From assembly GCA_945910005.1 (NCBI GenBank), contig OX246747.1:2898254-2962253 (forward strand): a stretch of DNA of 64,000 nt, given 5' to 3'. Every line of letters starts with the position of its first letter. Positions within the stretch are counted from its first letter, which is position 1. The translations under genes and the position numbers were made by a program. This DNA comes from Isoperla grammatica. Taxonomy: Eukaryota; Arthropoda; Insecta; Plecoptera; Perlodidae. Positions 20,641 through 35,575 of this stretch are shown piece after piece. Below the pieces are notes generated by a model that made no database searches, was not told the origin of the DNA, and worked only from the letters and a program-made list of their open reading frames with translations.

Positions 20641-21645
20641 TTACATGATCATACCGAAACCTTTAATGCACTTTGCATGACTAGGTCCATGCAAACTCTT
20701 AGTGAGGACATCAGCAGACATATTTTCTGTTGATAAATATTTTAGGTTGATCGTCTTCTTGGTAACACAATCTCTGACAAAATGATGTTTAATATCAATG
20801 TGTTTAGACCTGTTATGGTACATAGGATTCTCTGCTAGTCTATGTGCAGATTGATTATCATTATACAAAACTACAGCATCGTCTGTACTGGCAAAATCCA
20901 ACTCACATAACAAATTTTTTAAGAAAATTGCTTCTTTTGCACACTGAGTTTTTGCCATGTATTCTGATTCTGTGCTAGAGACAGCGATGGTTTTTTGCTT
21001 CCTGCTTTCCCAAGAGATGGCACATCCTCCAAGTACAAAAAGAAATCCAGTAAAAGATTTTCTATCTAGAGAACAATTTCCCCAATCTGCATCAACAAAC
21101 CCTTCAAGTTTAACACCTGTCTTCCTATATACAAGACACAAATCTTTTGTTTTTTGTAAATACCTTAGGACCCGTTTAGCACATACCCAATGAGATTGAT
21201 CATAGCAATTATTAAATTGACTGAGTACACTTACAGTGTGTGCAATATCTGGTCTGTTGATTACGGCGAGGCGCATTAAACACCCTATCAGTTCCTGGTA
21301 AGGCAACGAATGGTCTGGATGTTGAGCCTTAGACAACTTTAACCCTACCTCCATTGGAGTGTTTAAAGGTTTACAATCAGTCATACAAAATCTTTCAAGA
21401 GTTTTTTCAATGTAAGATCTTTGGTCTAAACATAATTCCCCATTTTGCCCTCAGCTCCTTAGGAATGTGCATGTAGGCAGCACAGCCGAATACCCGTAGA
21501 TGCTCGACATTCACTTTATGTCCCATCCACACCTCTTCTGGTAGTTTCCCCTCTACCGCTTTGGTTGGTGACCGATTCTTCAGATAGACTACGACACTCA
21601 CCGCTTCTGCCCAGTAACACCTACTCAATCCAGCATCACTGAGCA
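20641..21645 (-). pseudogene. Copia integrase end fused to RT end and RNase H
   Basis: Minus strand: SRCYWAEAVSVVVYLKNRSP...VEHLRVFGCAAYMHIPKE (end of integrase core), then directly MTDCKPLNTPMEV, GCLMRLAVINRPDIAHTVS, KRVLRYLQKT, DADWGNCSLDRKSFTG, SSTESEYMA and HIDIKHHFVRD (RT thumb and RNase H). The RT catalytic core is deleted between the parts. The RNase H ORF is otherwise open for 247 codons. The upstream integrase sequence continues beyond the inserted TIR element. Confidence 0.9.
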
Positions 21646-22471
21646 GGACCCCTATTCGGTAACTGTTTTATGAAACTCCCGATACCGATTCGGGCCGCTA
21701 TGGGTCGAAAGCGGGCGGGAGCGATTATGTAACCTTTTTATGCCCGATACTGCCAAATTTAACCCGGAATGGAAGCGTAAAACCCGATACGGATTCGGCA
21801 CCTCTTTCTAGGCCGATATGCGTGTTAAACGTTGTTTTTAGTTTTTTTTCAGCGAAAATTAGGAGACGATTTAGATTCTAACGAAGAAATATTGTACGTC
21901 GTAAGTTGAAATTCTTTTCGATACTGTATTAAATATTATTTTGTTGAGGTTATGTCAAACTATACACGTATTTACTGACTTAGCTTTAAATTAATATTCA
22001 ATGCAGGTCTAGGCCTAAATATCCCCTCCCCCTAAAGGTCGTATGTCTAGGCCTAGACCTTCACAGCGTTAGCCCTACTCAAATGTACACATAGTGGCAG
22101 CAGAATGCTAGGCCTAGTATGTTTTAAACAACACTGAACAACGTTTTCGGTCGATGGCATTTTGAGGTTATAAACAAAAACAAAAGACGATCACAACATG
22201 ACTTGTGCGAACTGCACATCATGACTTGTGCGAACTGCGAAGCACTCGGAAAAGCTGAGTTTCTGATTGGTTACGACTTCGGCAGCTCCGTCTCTGTGTG
22301 ATTTCCTCGGCTCGGCACGGCACGGCAGTCCCATATCGGCCTACCCATATCGGACTACGCTATAGAATAGCTATTTTTTTATTTTCGCGCTAGACCCGCT
22401 ATGGGAACGACTAATATACACGCTTTGGAATCGGCACGGATCCATATCGGGAAATTACAGAATAGGGGTCC
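21646..22471. mobile_element. 826-bp TIR element in Copia integrase
   Basis: Ends are GGACCCCTATTCGGTAA and, inverted, GGACCCCTATTCTGTAA. The Copia frame reads KKARAL before and LSDAGLSR after it and joins correctly with at most a 2-bp (CT) duplication. The interior repeats CCCGATAC/CCGATAT motifs near both ends and has no ORF of note; CATGACTTGTGCGAACTGC is present twice near 22200. Non-autonomous; superfamily unknown. Confidence 0.75.
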
Positions 22472-22489
22472 AGAGCTCGAGCTTTCTTC

Positions 22490-22634
22490 CTGCCCACGGA
22501 CTGCTACCTTATCGTGGTGGGCAGGTTTGCGTGCTTTGTTGATCCCGAGAGCTATGCCGGCGGAAGCGTATGCTTCTGGTAGGGCCACCCAAGCCGGACT
22601 GGTCGAGGAGGAGAAGTCAGACGAAGTGCAGTCC
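22490..22634 (+). ncRNA. HDV-like ribozyme fold
   Basis: P1 CTGCCCA/TGGGCAG, P2 GGACTGC/GCAGTCC (22628-22634), CGAA at J4/2. The U at P3 position 2 pairs as U-G here. Confidence 0.65.
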
Positions 22635-22871
22635 ACACCCCAATCCCCTTTCCCCCCCACTGTCCCATTGAATATTTCTCCTCCCACTAGGCCCTGCCCT
22701 CCCTTGCTGGACTCCCGTATGACGACTCTCGCGACGTACAATGGATCTGATTCGGATGTGGCTTTATTCTTCATTATCATCTTTCTCATCTTCATTATCA
22801 CCCGCTCATCGTCTCGATTAGCCATCGTTGCATAAATATGAGACGTTAAGCCCCATTAATCAATCAATCAA
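22490..22871 (+). mobile_element. Full-length A-type SINE, 13-bp TSD
   Basis: TCGAGCTTTCTTC at 22477-22489 and 22872-22884. Head P1 and P2 intact; P3 is CUAC/GUGG. Near-identical to the 20127 and 30138 copies, so the family was recently active. Confidence 0.95.
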
Positions 22872-22918
22872 TCGAGCTTTCTTCACTATGGTGCGGTTGG
22901 CTCGCTCCGCCACTCAAT

Positions 22919-23342
22919 CCGGTCGAGGTAGGTCCCTCCTCGTGGTGACCGGTGCCCGCAAAAAGGGCTCTCGTGCACTTCTTTAATCATCCCTTTTTTC
23001 ATTTCTGCCTTCATCATTCTTTCTCTTCTTACTTTCATTACCTTCTTCCTCATCCGTGCCGGCCCTCTTTGCGATCCAAACGCCCACCAGTCCCCCCCCT
23101 AAATGGTTTTTACGGCTCGTTTCCCTGATGACGACCCCTGCAATGATTAGATTATGATTCGACTCTCTGATAGATTTGACAGCACTTGGGCTTGGGCACA
23201 GATTGCGTCGGTTGTATGCCCAGTGCAGGAGGTCCCTCTAGGCACCGTCCCAGGGCCGGGGTCCGACTGCACTGATAGAAGGCCGATTGCGTCTGTGACC
23301 CATCCGGACGTGAAATTAGCACTTTCCTACATAACTCCCGAT
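22919..23342 (+). repeat. D repeat, copy 1
   Basis: Begins CCGGTCGAGGTAGGTCCCTC and continues through GTGACCGGTGCCCGC, a hairpin-rich head, to ...TCCTACATAACTCCCGAT. A second long copy is at 54551-54979 and partial copies at 34537 and 35576. The outer stem CCGGTCG/TGACCGG is 7 bp. No ORF is recognised. Confidence 0.8.
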
Positions 23343-23417
23343 GCACACAGAAATCGTTATCTGGCTCCTTTCCGTGAATGGAGTGTGTTGTCATGTCTAG
23401 CTGTCCCACGGAGTGGA

Positions 23418-23606
23418 AAAGCTCCACGCACAGCGCGCCAAGCACACAGCTCGTCAACGCTCCCTGGCAGCACAGCCTTCTCGGGCGAACCACAACAAAC
23501 AATGTTCCCCGCAGACCCAAAGCTCCACGCTCTGCGCGCCAAGCACCCAGCTCGTCAACGCTCCCTGGCAGCACAGCCTTCTCGGGCGAACCACAACAAA
23601 CAATGT
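23418..23606 (+). repeat. Tandem duplication, 88-bp unit, period 101
   Basis: AAGCTCCACGC...CAACAAACAATGT at 23418-23505 is repeated at 23519-23606. No function is seen. Confidence 0.9.
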
Positions 23607-23955
23607 CAACAAGTGTTCTGGGGTGCGACATATCTTCTCAACACTACCCCCATCCTTAACCTTGACAGTCTGATGGGCCCATGTGATTTATGCTGTAAAA
23701 CAACAAAAAATACATTCATTTCAACAGGTAATGGATGGTATTAAGGACTATGAGGGAATTTATTAGAATAAAATACATATATTAGTCCCTTTATCTGTCA
23801 TGATCCTACAATATATTGATACTGATGCACAATTAGTCGTGTTTAGGACTCAGCATTCCTATTTGAGGCAATGCGTGGATGACAAGTGCGTGACTATCCC
23901 CAAATAACGAGAAGAAAGCTGTTCACCTACCTTGGTTCTGTCCAACAACCACGCT

Positions 23956-26688
<2,733 letters not shown>

Positions 26689-26969
26689 GAAGAATGAAGA
26701 CTTCAAGAAGCTCTCCATCCTGATGGTGGTTTTCGTGGTTTCCACCGTACAAAGAGCGAATGCTGGGATGAGTACAAATCGGCCACGACCGTACATAGCA
26801 TCTACAGTTCGGTTTGGAAAAAATAATGTGGACAATGATATATTAAGTAGTTCTAAGTAGATTTTAATAAGGTAAACACATGGAAATACTTGACATTTGT
26901 GTCCGTACAACATGTTTATGCCGGTTTTGACCGAGTTTGTATGTATTGCAACAATAAAATAATAATAAT
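26689..26969 (+). other. 3' UTR of R4/Dong element with AAT end
   Basis: Short untranslated region ending GCAACAATAAAATAATAATAAT. The AAT units at both element ends support AAT-targeted insertion. Confidence 0.7.
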
Positions 26970-26979
26970 CCAACGGTCT

Positions 26980-27255
26980 GGTCACCGAAGAGTGGTCAGC
27001 TGCGAAAGAGAAGCTCCACCTGTAGGACAAGCACGTGCGTGTCATGCAGAAGGCTGCAATCCTCGGCACAACTAATATCGTGCGGAAGGTCCTCAGCCTA
27101 TGAGCTACATTGTCAGCACCATCTTTCGGCCGCCACGCTAGGGTGCACTCTCGCATCGTCTTGGCTCAAAAGGAGCCCGATGGTGCAAATGAGAGAAGAG
27201 AAGAAAGGAAATAACAATAATAATAATAATAAATAATAATAATAATAATAATAAT
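26980..27255 (+). pseudogene. Second R4/Dong C-terminal fragment
   Basis: VMQKAAILGTTNIVRKVLSL and stop (about 27041-27103) is homologous to the end of the preceding ORF (IQKAIILNTCRIVRKFLN), and it is followed by its own AAT array (about 27215-27255). A related but different R4-type copy. Confidence 0.65.
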
Positions 27256-28340
27256 TTCATTTCATTTCATTTATTTCATTGACACAAAAATACATATACA
27301 CTCATTTTGGCATAAGACCACCATGAGCACTTTGCTCGCGCGGTGGTTAGCTCACAATGTCATTAAAACAAAAATTTATTTGCTGTGCCGCCGCCTAATA
27401 ACCATATACATATACACATAACTAAAAACTAAAAACTAAAACATTTCAAATGTTAAACTACAAATAGATATTAAAACAACATTTGCATCACTCAATTAAA
27501 AAAGTATCTGTTGATTCGATTTGCTTTAAAACATCCCTAGCTTTCATTTTGAAATTACTCAGAGTCATCCTAGCATTAAAGTCAGGCATTAACTTAACCA
27601 TTATGTTAAAAAGAGTTGGTCCTCTATATGACAGTTGATTGCGCGCATTTAACATTACAAACTTTGGGACATTAATTTTATACAATAAAGCTTGTCTTGT
27701 AATAGAGGAACTGACCACTGGTTTATATGAACAAGAATTATTGAAAACATACACGACAGTCTTAAAAATATACAAATGTTTCAAAGGTAAAATACATAAC
27801 ATCAAATATAGAAAAGTGGTGGAATCTCCTTTCCGCATATTACAGATAGTTCTAAGTACAAAGTTCTGTGACGTAATTAATGGGTGTAACTTGCTAGCAG
27901 AGGCACCTCCCCCAGTGCACAATTCCATATTGCAGGTTACTCTGATGCAACGCAAAATACAACTGCCGCAACACCTCCACTGGCATAAATTTCCTCATGT
28001 GATAAAATAACAGTATTATAGGCCTGATTTTTTACTGCAAATAATTGATGTGATCGTACCAATGTAACGCCGAGTCAATGAATACCCCCAAGTTTTTAAT
28101 GGATTCGCACCTTTCAATCTCATTACAATTACAGATAGCAGCTGTACAGCCTGGGAAGTGATATTTTAGTGTCAGATTAGGTATTGCCAGATCCTCTTTA
28201 AAACGAAAAATTATGAACTTAGTTTTTGAAATATTTAGAACAAGTTTATTGAGACCAAAGAAGACGGACAACACACGCATGTCTTCATTTATAAGGGCCT
28301 CAAGTATACTGTACGATATTGCGGAAAGAGCCAGTGCTGA
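27253..28340 (-). pseudogene. CR1-like LINE 3' fragment
   Basis: Minus strand: INEDMRVLSVFFGLNKLVLN, ISKTKFIIF, ESIKNLGVFIDSALHWYDHI (RT thumb), then CILPLKHLYIFKTVVYVF and NQLSYRGPTLFNIMVKLMP (C-terminal domain), ending before a tail of ATGAAAT units (27253-27280 on plus ATTTC). The two ORF pieces are in different frames. 5'-truncated at about 28340. Confidence 0.8.
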
Positions 28341-28344
28341 CCCT

Positions 28345-28850
28345 TACTAAAAATATACATCACCAATGAATAACAAAATATAAACCAAGGTGCACATCAC
28401 CAATTGATAACCATGTGTAAACCAAATAGTAACTTTTGTTTCAAAATGTGACTATTTGGTGATGGATGCATAACCTATTGCAAACCACTTCTTGGGATGG
28501 ATGCAAACCAAAGCATCACCTTGGTAACTAATGAATAACCACATAGTCGCAAATTATAAACCAATTGATAACTAAAACATAACCTCGGTGACTGATTAAT
28601 AACCATATAGTCATCTATTATAAACCAATTGATAACCAAAACATAACCTCGGTGACTTATTAATAACCATATAGTCGCGAATTATAAACCAATTGATAAC
28701 CAAAACATAACCTTGGTGACTTATTAATAACCATATAGTCACGAATTATAAACCAATTGATAACCAAAACATAACCTTGGTGACTTATTAATAACTATAT
28801 AGTCAAGCATTATAAACCAATCAATTGATAACCATTATCAAAAAATGAAC
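28345..28850. repeat. AT-rich satellite, ~64-bp unit
   Basis: About five units of ATTATAAACCAATTGATAAC-CAAAACATAACCTYGGTGAC-TTATTAATAACCATATAGTC between 28545 and 28840. Upstream (28345-28545) are diverged units, some inverted (AAACCAAATAGTAAC and GTGACTATTTGG). Confidence 0.9.
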
Positions 28851-29128
28851 ATACAAATTTAAAAAAAAAAATTACATTTTATTTTGTTTTAAACAAAATT
28901 AAAGTGTGATGGCAAATTTTATCTTAACAAACATACCCCTCTACTAATACATGTAAATCATACTTACTTCAAAATTAAGAACTAAAAAATATGGGTCAAA
29001 GGATGTGAAAGGATGTCCAGTGAAATGCCATTTATACATTTTTCAATGTAGGCTACATCAGCAAGAACATGTTTTAGTTAACTAAACAAATTAGGCCTAT
29101 ACAATAAGCATGGCGGTATCATAAAAGT
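28851..29128. other. No feature seen
   Basis: AT-rich single-copy-looking sequence; no coding or repeat structure recognised. Confidence 0.5.
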
Positions 29129-29527
29129 TAGGGATGTCAAACAATATGAAATTCAATATCGCTAATCGTAAAACAAACACAAACTTGTTGCGATATTTGC
29201 GATAATATTGTCGGCAAAAATATCGTGACGATATTGCAAATAAAATTTTTACCGCGGTATATGATGAAAGATGCACTAAATACTTGTGCGTTTATTTGGC
29301 TACTCGTTTTTAAATTTTGCCATATCCTCATCGCGCCTAATTGTCAACCCATGCCCGAGCGTTAGGCGGACGCTCAGTGAGTGCTGAGCGGACGCCCAAA
29401 TTCAAATATAAAAGCAAGTCATTGCGATATCTTACATAATTTAATATTGTATGATTATTGCAATATGACTCGCCATATCACGATATTATCTATATTTATT
29501 GATATAGGATTATTGTTTACATTCCTA
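29129..29527. mobile_element. Candidate hAT-like MITE, ~400 bp
   Basis: Ends TAGGGATGTCAAACAATA and, inverted, TAGGAATGTAAACAATA. Flanks ATAAAAGT and ATAAAAAG resemble an 8-bp duplication with drift. The interior is AT-rich with internal ATATCG motifs. The 103-codon ORF across it is probably chance. Confidence 0.5.
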
Positions 29528-29757
29528 ATAAAAAGGTTCCATTGGAGAAATGAAAAATATATAGCTGTTTTCACTGTACCAGCATGGGTGCAATCAAATA
29601 GAATATCCAATATCATAGGTTGTATTTTAATAATGCCACTTAGTATGTATTACCTATTGAACAATGCAATACAAACTAACTACACGAACTAAATACGTCA
29701 TTGTAATTCTGCAACATTGTCCTATTATTTCATCTGCGGACGATACAAATATCTACA

Positions 29758-29919
29758 TGTATCTGGATATGAACTAAATTCATCAATATGCATTTGTTAA
29801 TTATAGAGAGGAGTGGGAATGCCAAAAGTATTGGGTATGTATCTGGATATGAACTAAATTCATCAATATGCATTTGTTAAATATAGAGAGGAGTGGGAAT
29901 GCCAAAAGTATTGGGTATT
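29758..29919 (+). repeat. Tandem duplication, period 81 bp
   Basis: GTATCTGGATATGAACTAAA...AGTATTGGGTAT occurs twice with one difference. Confidence 0.95.
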
Positions 29920-30137
29920 CCCAAATGTTTGATCATTCCTAAAGTTGAGACATTCACAAAGTTTTGCACATTACCAAGAACTTGAGTGTTACCAAGCTCT
30001 TTTGCTTGGATATACCTAATTAAGGAATACTTTTTCTCGGTGTTTCGATGTTTGGCGAAGGCTGTGTTTCAGGCAATGATTGTTCATGGATTTCATGTTT
30101 TCATGTTTTAAACATGTTAACCCTAAGATCCCTTTTC

Positions 30138-30282
30138 CTGCCCAGGGACTGCCACCTTATCGTGGTGGGCAGGTTTGCGTGCTTTGTTGATCCCGAGAGC
30201 TATGCCGGCGGAAGCGTATGCTTCTGGTAGGGCCACCCAAGCCGGACTGGTTGAGGAGGAGAAGTCAGACGAAGTGCAGTCC
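30138..30282 (+). ncRNA. HDV-like ribozyme fold
   Basis: P1, P2 (GCAGTCC at 30276-30282), CCAC/GUGG P3 and CGAA all present. The predicted cleavage site coincides with the 5' TSD junction to within the alignment ambiguity. Confidence 0.65.
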
Positions 30283-30514
30283 ACACCCCAATCCCCTTTC
30301 CCCCCCACTGTCCCATTGAATATTTCTCCTCCCACTTGGCCATGCCCTCCCTTGCTGGACTCCCGTATGACGACTCACGCGACGTACAATGGATCTGATT
30401 TGGATGTGGCTTTTTTCTTCATTATCATCTTTCTCATCTTCATTATCACCCGCTCATCGTCTCGATTAGCCATCGTTGCATAAATATGAGACGTTAAGCC
30501 CCATTAATCAATCA
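30138..30514 (+). mobile_element. Full-length A-type SINE, 14-bp TSD
   Basis: TAAGATCCCTTTTC at 30124-30137 and 30515-30528. Complete head and tail. Confidence 0.95.
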
Positions 30515-30637
30515 TAAGATCCCTTTTCCCATTCCGTATCATTTTATTTTAGTGATTTTTATTTTATATTAATTATTACATTATGTACATTTTTATATAA
30601 TTAATATAAATATTAATATTTAATAATATTATAATTA

Positions 30638-30695
<58 letters not shown>
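30638..30695 (+). repeat. (ATT)n microsatellite
   Basis: Uninterrupted ATT units followed by a T run. Confidence 0.95.
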
Positions 30696-30697
<2 letters not shown>

Positions 30698-30719
30698 TTT
30701 TTTTTTCTTCTCCAATTCC

Positions 30720-32139
30720 AATGTTTCATTTTGTATAGTTTGATTTGATGATTATCTAAAATAATGTTTGTAACACACAAATGGGACATTAAAATAATGT
30801 ATTACTTGTCTAATAAAAGGTAGACTTAGACATTAAGATAGTTTATGCATAAATATGGAATACAAACCTTTATTTGTGTAACGGGAGTATTTTTTAAAGT
30901 AAAAACAGAGTGGTGGCAATTAATACCCCACCGCTACCCCAACCAACCCCAACATGAACCTTGCTGTCATCATGGATAATGATGATTATGTTGAGTTTGT
31001 GTTTAAACCTAAACAAATAGTTTAGTGTTTTATTCTACCATCTAACTACGATTATCCTAATTAAGCGTGATTAACACACGCTGTTACCACCACCGTGTTA
31101 TTTACAGCGATCGATCCTTATTTCTTTTGGCATAACATTTTGAAGCTAAAGGCGTTGAATTGAAATTAACAAATTTAAACTGAAAATACCGGTTTGGTAC
31201 GAATCTAACTTCAGCAACTTTTTTGATTTTGTGTTTAATAGGCCTACACTCCGAGGGACACCAAATATTAGTGAAGTGCTCTTATGCCGGCGGCGTTCCA
31301 ATGTATGCCATCTGTCCGCCGGTTGCTCCTGTGCCCCATATGACTGAAATTTTGTTGTAGGCCTTCATTCTTGAATTTCACCATTAAATTATATGTATAT
31401 AATTATTTGTCATGGTTCCTTACCTCTCACAGTAGTCGGCGTATCGCTTGGCGTAAGAAAGAGCTTGTGCACGTCGATAGCTCTTACATTTGCGTCTGCA
31501 AGTTATATATGCAGATTACATGGAAGTAAAATCAATTGTCATAGGTGATTTATGATAAATGAGTAAAAAGTGCATTTTTACGTTTGTCCCCCAATTTTAA
31601 TATGTAGCGGTTGTACATGTGCAGCCGTTTTATGTCTTCCGGCGTGGTACGACATAATATGGGGGGCAGAGTCAGCAGGATTATTTGGGCCGTTTTGGTG
31701 ACGATAATCCTTGCTATATCCCAAATGACGTGGCACATTCTTTTTGGAGTCACGTTTCTCTTGCTCTTTTGAAAAGAAAAACATTACAATGTTATTACAG
31801 GTACACACGGAGATCAATTTTGAAACAAATATTTCTAACCAACAAATCGTACGTGCCCAACATAACGATAGCTTTTTTTTTATTGGGCAGTTTTCCTTGT
31901 TTGCGCTGCCGCGAAACCTTCCGCAAGCCTTGTTTTAGGTTGTGCCCCGACACGGTCAAACCCCACCTCTCTTTTCGTTGACCTATAAAAAGCAATAATG
32001 AAATGTAGAGTAGGCTACTCATGAAGTAGCGTTCAAGTAAGGGCAGACTAGCAAGTCAAACATAGTAGTGGCGTAGCTATCGGTTGGCAGAGGTTGCAGC
32101 TGTACTACTTGAACTCCACGTATGCCCCATTATTCCTCG
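30720..32139. other. Unassigned sequence
   Basis: No confident gene. A minus-strand ORF near 31578-31817 (SKKNVPRHLGYSKDYRHQN) is hydrophilic and could be a retroelement ORF remnant, but I recognise no domain. Confidence 0.4.
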
Positions 32140-32438
32140 GCCCGGGGTAGAATAGGGCCAGAGTGACTCTGCTAGTCGTAAGAGGCGACAAAAGGAGACC
32201 CTGTCCCTTCCCCCCCCCCCCCCCCCCCACTGTCCCACTGAATATTTCTCCTCCCACTTGGCCCTGCCCTCCCTTGCTGGACTCCCGTATGACGACCCAC
32301 GTGACGTACAATGGACCTGATTCGGATCTGGCTTTATTCTTCATCATCATCTTTCTCATCTTCATTATCACCCGCTCATCGTCTCGATTGGCCATAGTTG
32401 CGAAAATATGAGACGTTAAGCCCCATTTATCAATCAAT
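32140..32438 (+). mobile_element. C-headed SINE with A tail
   Basis: Head GCCCGGGGTAGAATAGGGCC...CTAGTCGTAAGAGGCGAC..., unrelated to the ribozyme head, then a C run and the same A tail as in other copies. The GTCG-TAAGAGG-CGAC hairpin is conserved in C heads. Confidence 0.85.
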
Positions 32439-32558
32439 TAATTTGTACAGTTTATACTGATGGTGACAATTTTCTATAATTCGTCGTATGATTTAAATGA
32501 AACTGATCTTGCATCGAAACTAAAAGCTCTTCGGCTAGGTATGGTTTAAAAGCTACAT

Positions 32559-32668
32559 CATCTTTCTTATTTTCCCTATCACTCGCTCATCGTCTCGATT
32601 AGCCATTGTTGCAAAAATATCAGACGTTAAGCCCCATTAATCAATCATAAATCCGGCTTTAAACCACA

Positions 32669-32732
<64 letters not shown>
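32559..32732 (+). mobile_element. SINE tail fragment followed by LINE 3' end and AAT array
   Basis: 32559-32649 is A tail (ATCATCTTTCTTATTTTCCC...CCCCATTAATCAATC). Then GGCTTTAAACCACA plus (AAT)n to 32732, the same 3' end as the LINE at 4.1 kb and at 55.1 kb. Confidence 0.75.
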
Positions 32733-33023
32733 TGGTGATTATTATTGTCAGTACAGGGGGAAAGTCACAAACGTATCAATTTGGGTTACATTGCTGCATA
32801 GATTGTGTCTTTAATTTTGGACGTGACAAATGTTACCGAGACCTCGTCTCACATACAACCTCAAACTAGATACATTTTTAGGTAGACAACATACAAGAAT
32901 ACACACATTAATATGCTAGGCTATGGTAGTAATTGACAATTTAAAATTACACCCATTTGTTATGGAGAAATGATGCTGTCTAATACCAACACATTTTCAT
33001 TAAGTAATTGTTTGCCCGTCTGA

Positions 33024-33304
33024 GCCCGTGGAAGAATAGGCCTTGAGTGACTGCTAGTCGTAAGAGGCGACGAAAGGAGACCCTGCCCTTTCCAACCCCC
33101 CCCACTGTCCTACTGCAGATTTCTCCTCCCACTTGGCCCTGCCCACCCTTGTTGGACTCCCATATGACGACCCACGCGACGTACAATGGATCTGATTCGG
33201 ATGTGGCTTAATTCTTCATCATCATCTTCATTATCACCCGCTCATCGTCTCGATTAGCCATTGTTGCACAATTATGAGATCATTTAGCCCCATTATCAAT
33301 CAAT
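33024..33304 (+). mobile_element. C-headed SINE with A tail
   Basis: Diverged copy (GCCCGTGGAAGAATAGGCCT head). No target duplication seen. Confidence 0.8.
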
Positions 33305-33332
33305 CTGCTGCAAACAACAAGACAATCTTTAG

Positions 33333-35453
33333 CATATCGTCGTGTGAGTACTTATTTCGTCCATATCCACTTTTCACTTTTTTTTAGTTGTTATGGTATT
33401 GCATATTGTCAATGCGTATTTAATCCATTTCCGCAATCTCTGGGTGAAATTTTCTATTACTGTTGATTATCTTGGTGCTTGTTTGATCCATATCCACGAG
33501 GTTGGAATAAATGTCAGTGCTTATTTGAGCCATATCCACATGCACCAATCAGAACCGCGGGATTGATCGGCCGGCCACTACGAACAGTTGCGATGGCATT
33601 CAGCGGATTTTCCATTCGTGTGTTCTGCGTTGTGAGCTTGCTGACAGCCGATTTGGCAAGGTGTTTATTACATATTATCCCAATATCTGAGTTCATCTCC
33701 AGCACCGAACTTGCCCAAGGAAATGGATTTCAGATAACGAGTTTGTCGTTTTGATATTTCTAGGCCTAGGCTCTGTAAGTTGTTGAGCTTGTTCATAAAC
33801 AAATTTTATATAAACCCTAGATATAGGACCTAACCTACTGAGTAGGCCTGACCAGTGCCCGAAGTGGAAATATAAAGTTGGCGGGATGAACAGTAATATA
33901 GGCAGTCATACAAATAGTATTATGCCTGCACAAGTAAACTGTGAGACGAGTGGAAGGGGAGGTCCGTAATCATCGTCAACAAATTTACTTGAAGGAGAAT
34001 ACGGGCACAATATGACCATGTTTTATTTCAATTGTACTTACGGAAATGTGATAAAATTTTAACATAAGTTCTATAAATATAAAACTGTACTCTTCTCATC
34101 AGTAATTGCACGGACTACGAAAGGGATTGCGAGTGGGCTGAGTATGTATAGGCAATCCGTTCTGAGAGTAGCGATCATTGCTGAGGGGGGGTTAGGGGGG
34201 GGGGGGGTGGTGACGTGTGACCGGAGACTTCAAAAATTATTCGTTCTACAAACGTATCATCCAAGTGTCATAAATATCCAATCGAAGAATGAGAGAAGCA
34301 ATTTTTGGAGTATGGTTTTAATTTTAATCATTCCGCTTGTTAATAGTGTTAATAATAAGCGGAGATAATAACTTTTGGAATTTTGTGTGTACTCGTACTT
34401 GTAATTACTTGTTTGTAAGTTAAAACTTTGAAATTGTTTTATTAATAAAAACAAATTTGTAATCAGATCATTAATATAATTTCTTGTGTAGTTCTTTGCC
34501 ATCTAATATTTTAATATTACATTGCAAGCAATTAAACCCAGTCGAGGTAGTTCCTTCTCCTCGTGGTGACCGGTGCCTGCAACGAGGGTGTTGTGTAAAA
34601 TAATAACTCACTCATAATTTCTTTCTATTTTTTCCTTTGCTGATGCCAAAATGGCAACCTAACCCCTACCCCTGTCGCACCCTATCCTTTTCACTGACAG
34701 TTATGCGACGTGTGTTCATAGTTTCTGAGCCGGCCAGGATCGTTGTCATTTTTGTAGCTGCGCAGGTCCACCACTGGCCCTTCCTCGTGGTGTGGGTTCC
34801 TCCCACTTTGCTCATTCTCAACGTGTCCCAGTAAAATCCTAGGAATGTCCATAATGTCCCTCGCCTACGCTAAAATGACAATAACTATGTTTCCAAAAAG
34901 TGCCTTGTAAAGGAACCTAATCAATCGCCTAACGATTACAACACCTTTATCAGTATATACTGTAATTATAACTAATGCTTTGGTTTTCGTTGGCATATAA
35001 AAGCATTTTTATTATTTTTTTAATTTTTTTTTTAAATTTAATTTTATAAGCTTAAACATTAATAAATTGATAAAAAAATTATTTTTATGCCAAATCAAGT
35101 GCCCTGTACTACTATGTCATCAAATATATAAATTATTATCCAAGGTACACCTAATACGATCAAAATAAGAGTAAAGTGGATATGGACGAAATAAGCACTA
35201 AAAATTTATTCATTTTTGTCAGGAGCTGTAGTCCATATCCAACAATGAGTGCCCTGTTCTGGGGGAAATAAAAAAGCAAACTGTTTTGTTAATTTGAAAA
35301 TACTTATACTGTATCCATACTTGAACAATAGAATTCAAAAATGGTGGATGCCTTGTAACAGATAAAAGTACCAGCAGTTTTACATTAAAACCCCGTTTTC
35401 TCCGTCTGCGAAAAAGCGGATATGGACGAAATAAGTACTCACACGACGATATG
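33333..35453. mobile_element. 2.1-kb TIR element with subterminal repeats
   Basis: About 42-bp terminal inverted repeats (33333-33375; 35411-35453) share CATATCGTCGTGTGAGTAC and TTATTTCGTCCATATCC. Partial copies of the second motif recur inside: 33477-33497, 33512-33536, 35175-35197, 35227-35245. Both ends can be read as TA|TCGTCGTG, but no longer duplication is visible. No transposase is found; a D-repeat fragment sits at 34537-34830. Non-autonomous element of unknown superfamily. Confidence 0.75.
34537..34830 (+). repeat. Diverged D repeat fragment
   Basis: CAGTCGAGGTAGTTCCTTCT..CCTCGTGGTGACCGGTGCCTGC aligns with the D head; later text (CCGGCCAGGATCG) aligns loosely with CCGGCCCTCTTTGCGATCC of D. 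Confidence 0.55.
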
Positions 35454-35575
35454 ACTAAGAGTACAATTGTCTCTTGCTTCTTCTGCTTAATAGTGTTGCA
35501 ACAATCACTACCTACGACATTACATCTTGGCTACAAACGGCTCAACAATAATAAAGTCTAACGTTGGCCTAGTCC

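Larger units (their letters stand above)
22472..22918 (-). pseudogene. Copia integrase remnant, split by a SINE
   Basis: Excluding the SINE (22490-22871) the minus strand reads VAERANRTIVKKARAL, the segment before the SDAGLSR part on the other side of the TIR element. The upstream part is lost at about 22918, where the D repeat begins. Confidence 0.8.

Noticed and set aside
28545..28840. Regular direct repeats considered as CRISPR
   Set aside because: Units are contiguous with no unique spacers, in a eukaryotic context; it is a satellite.
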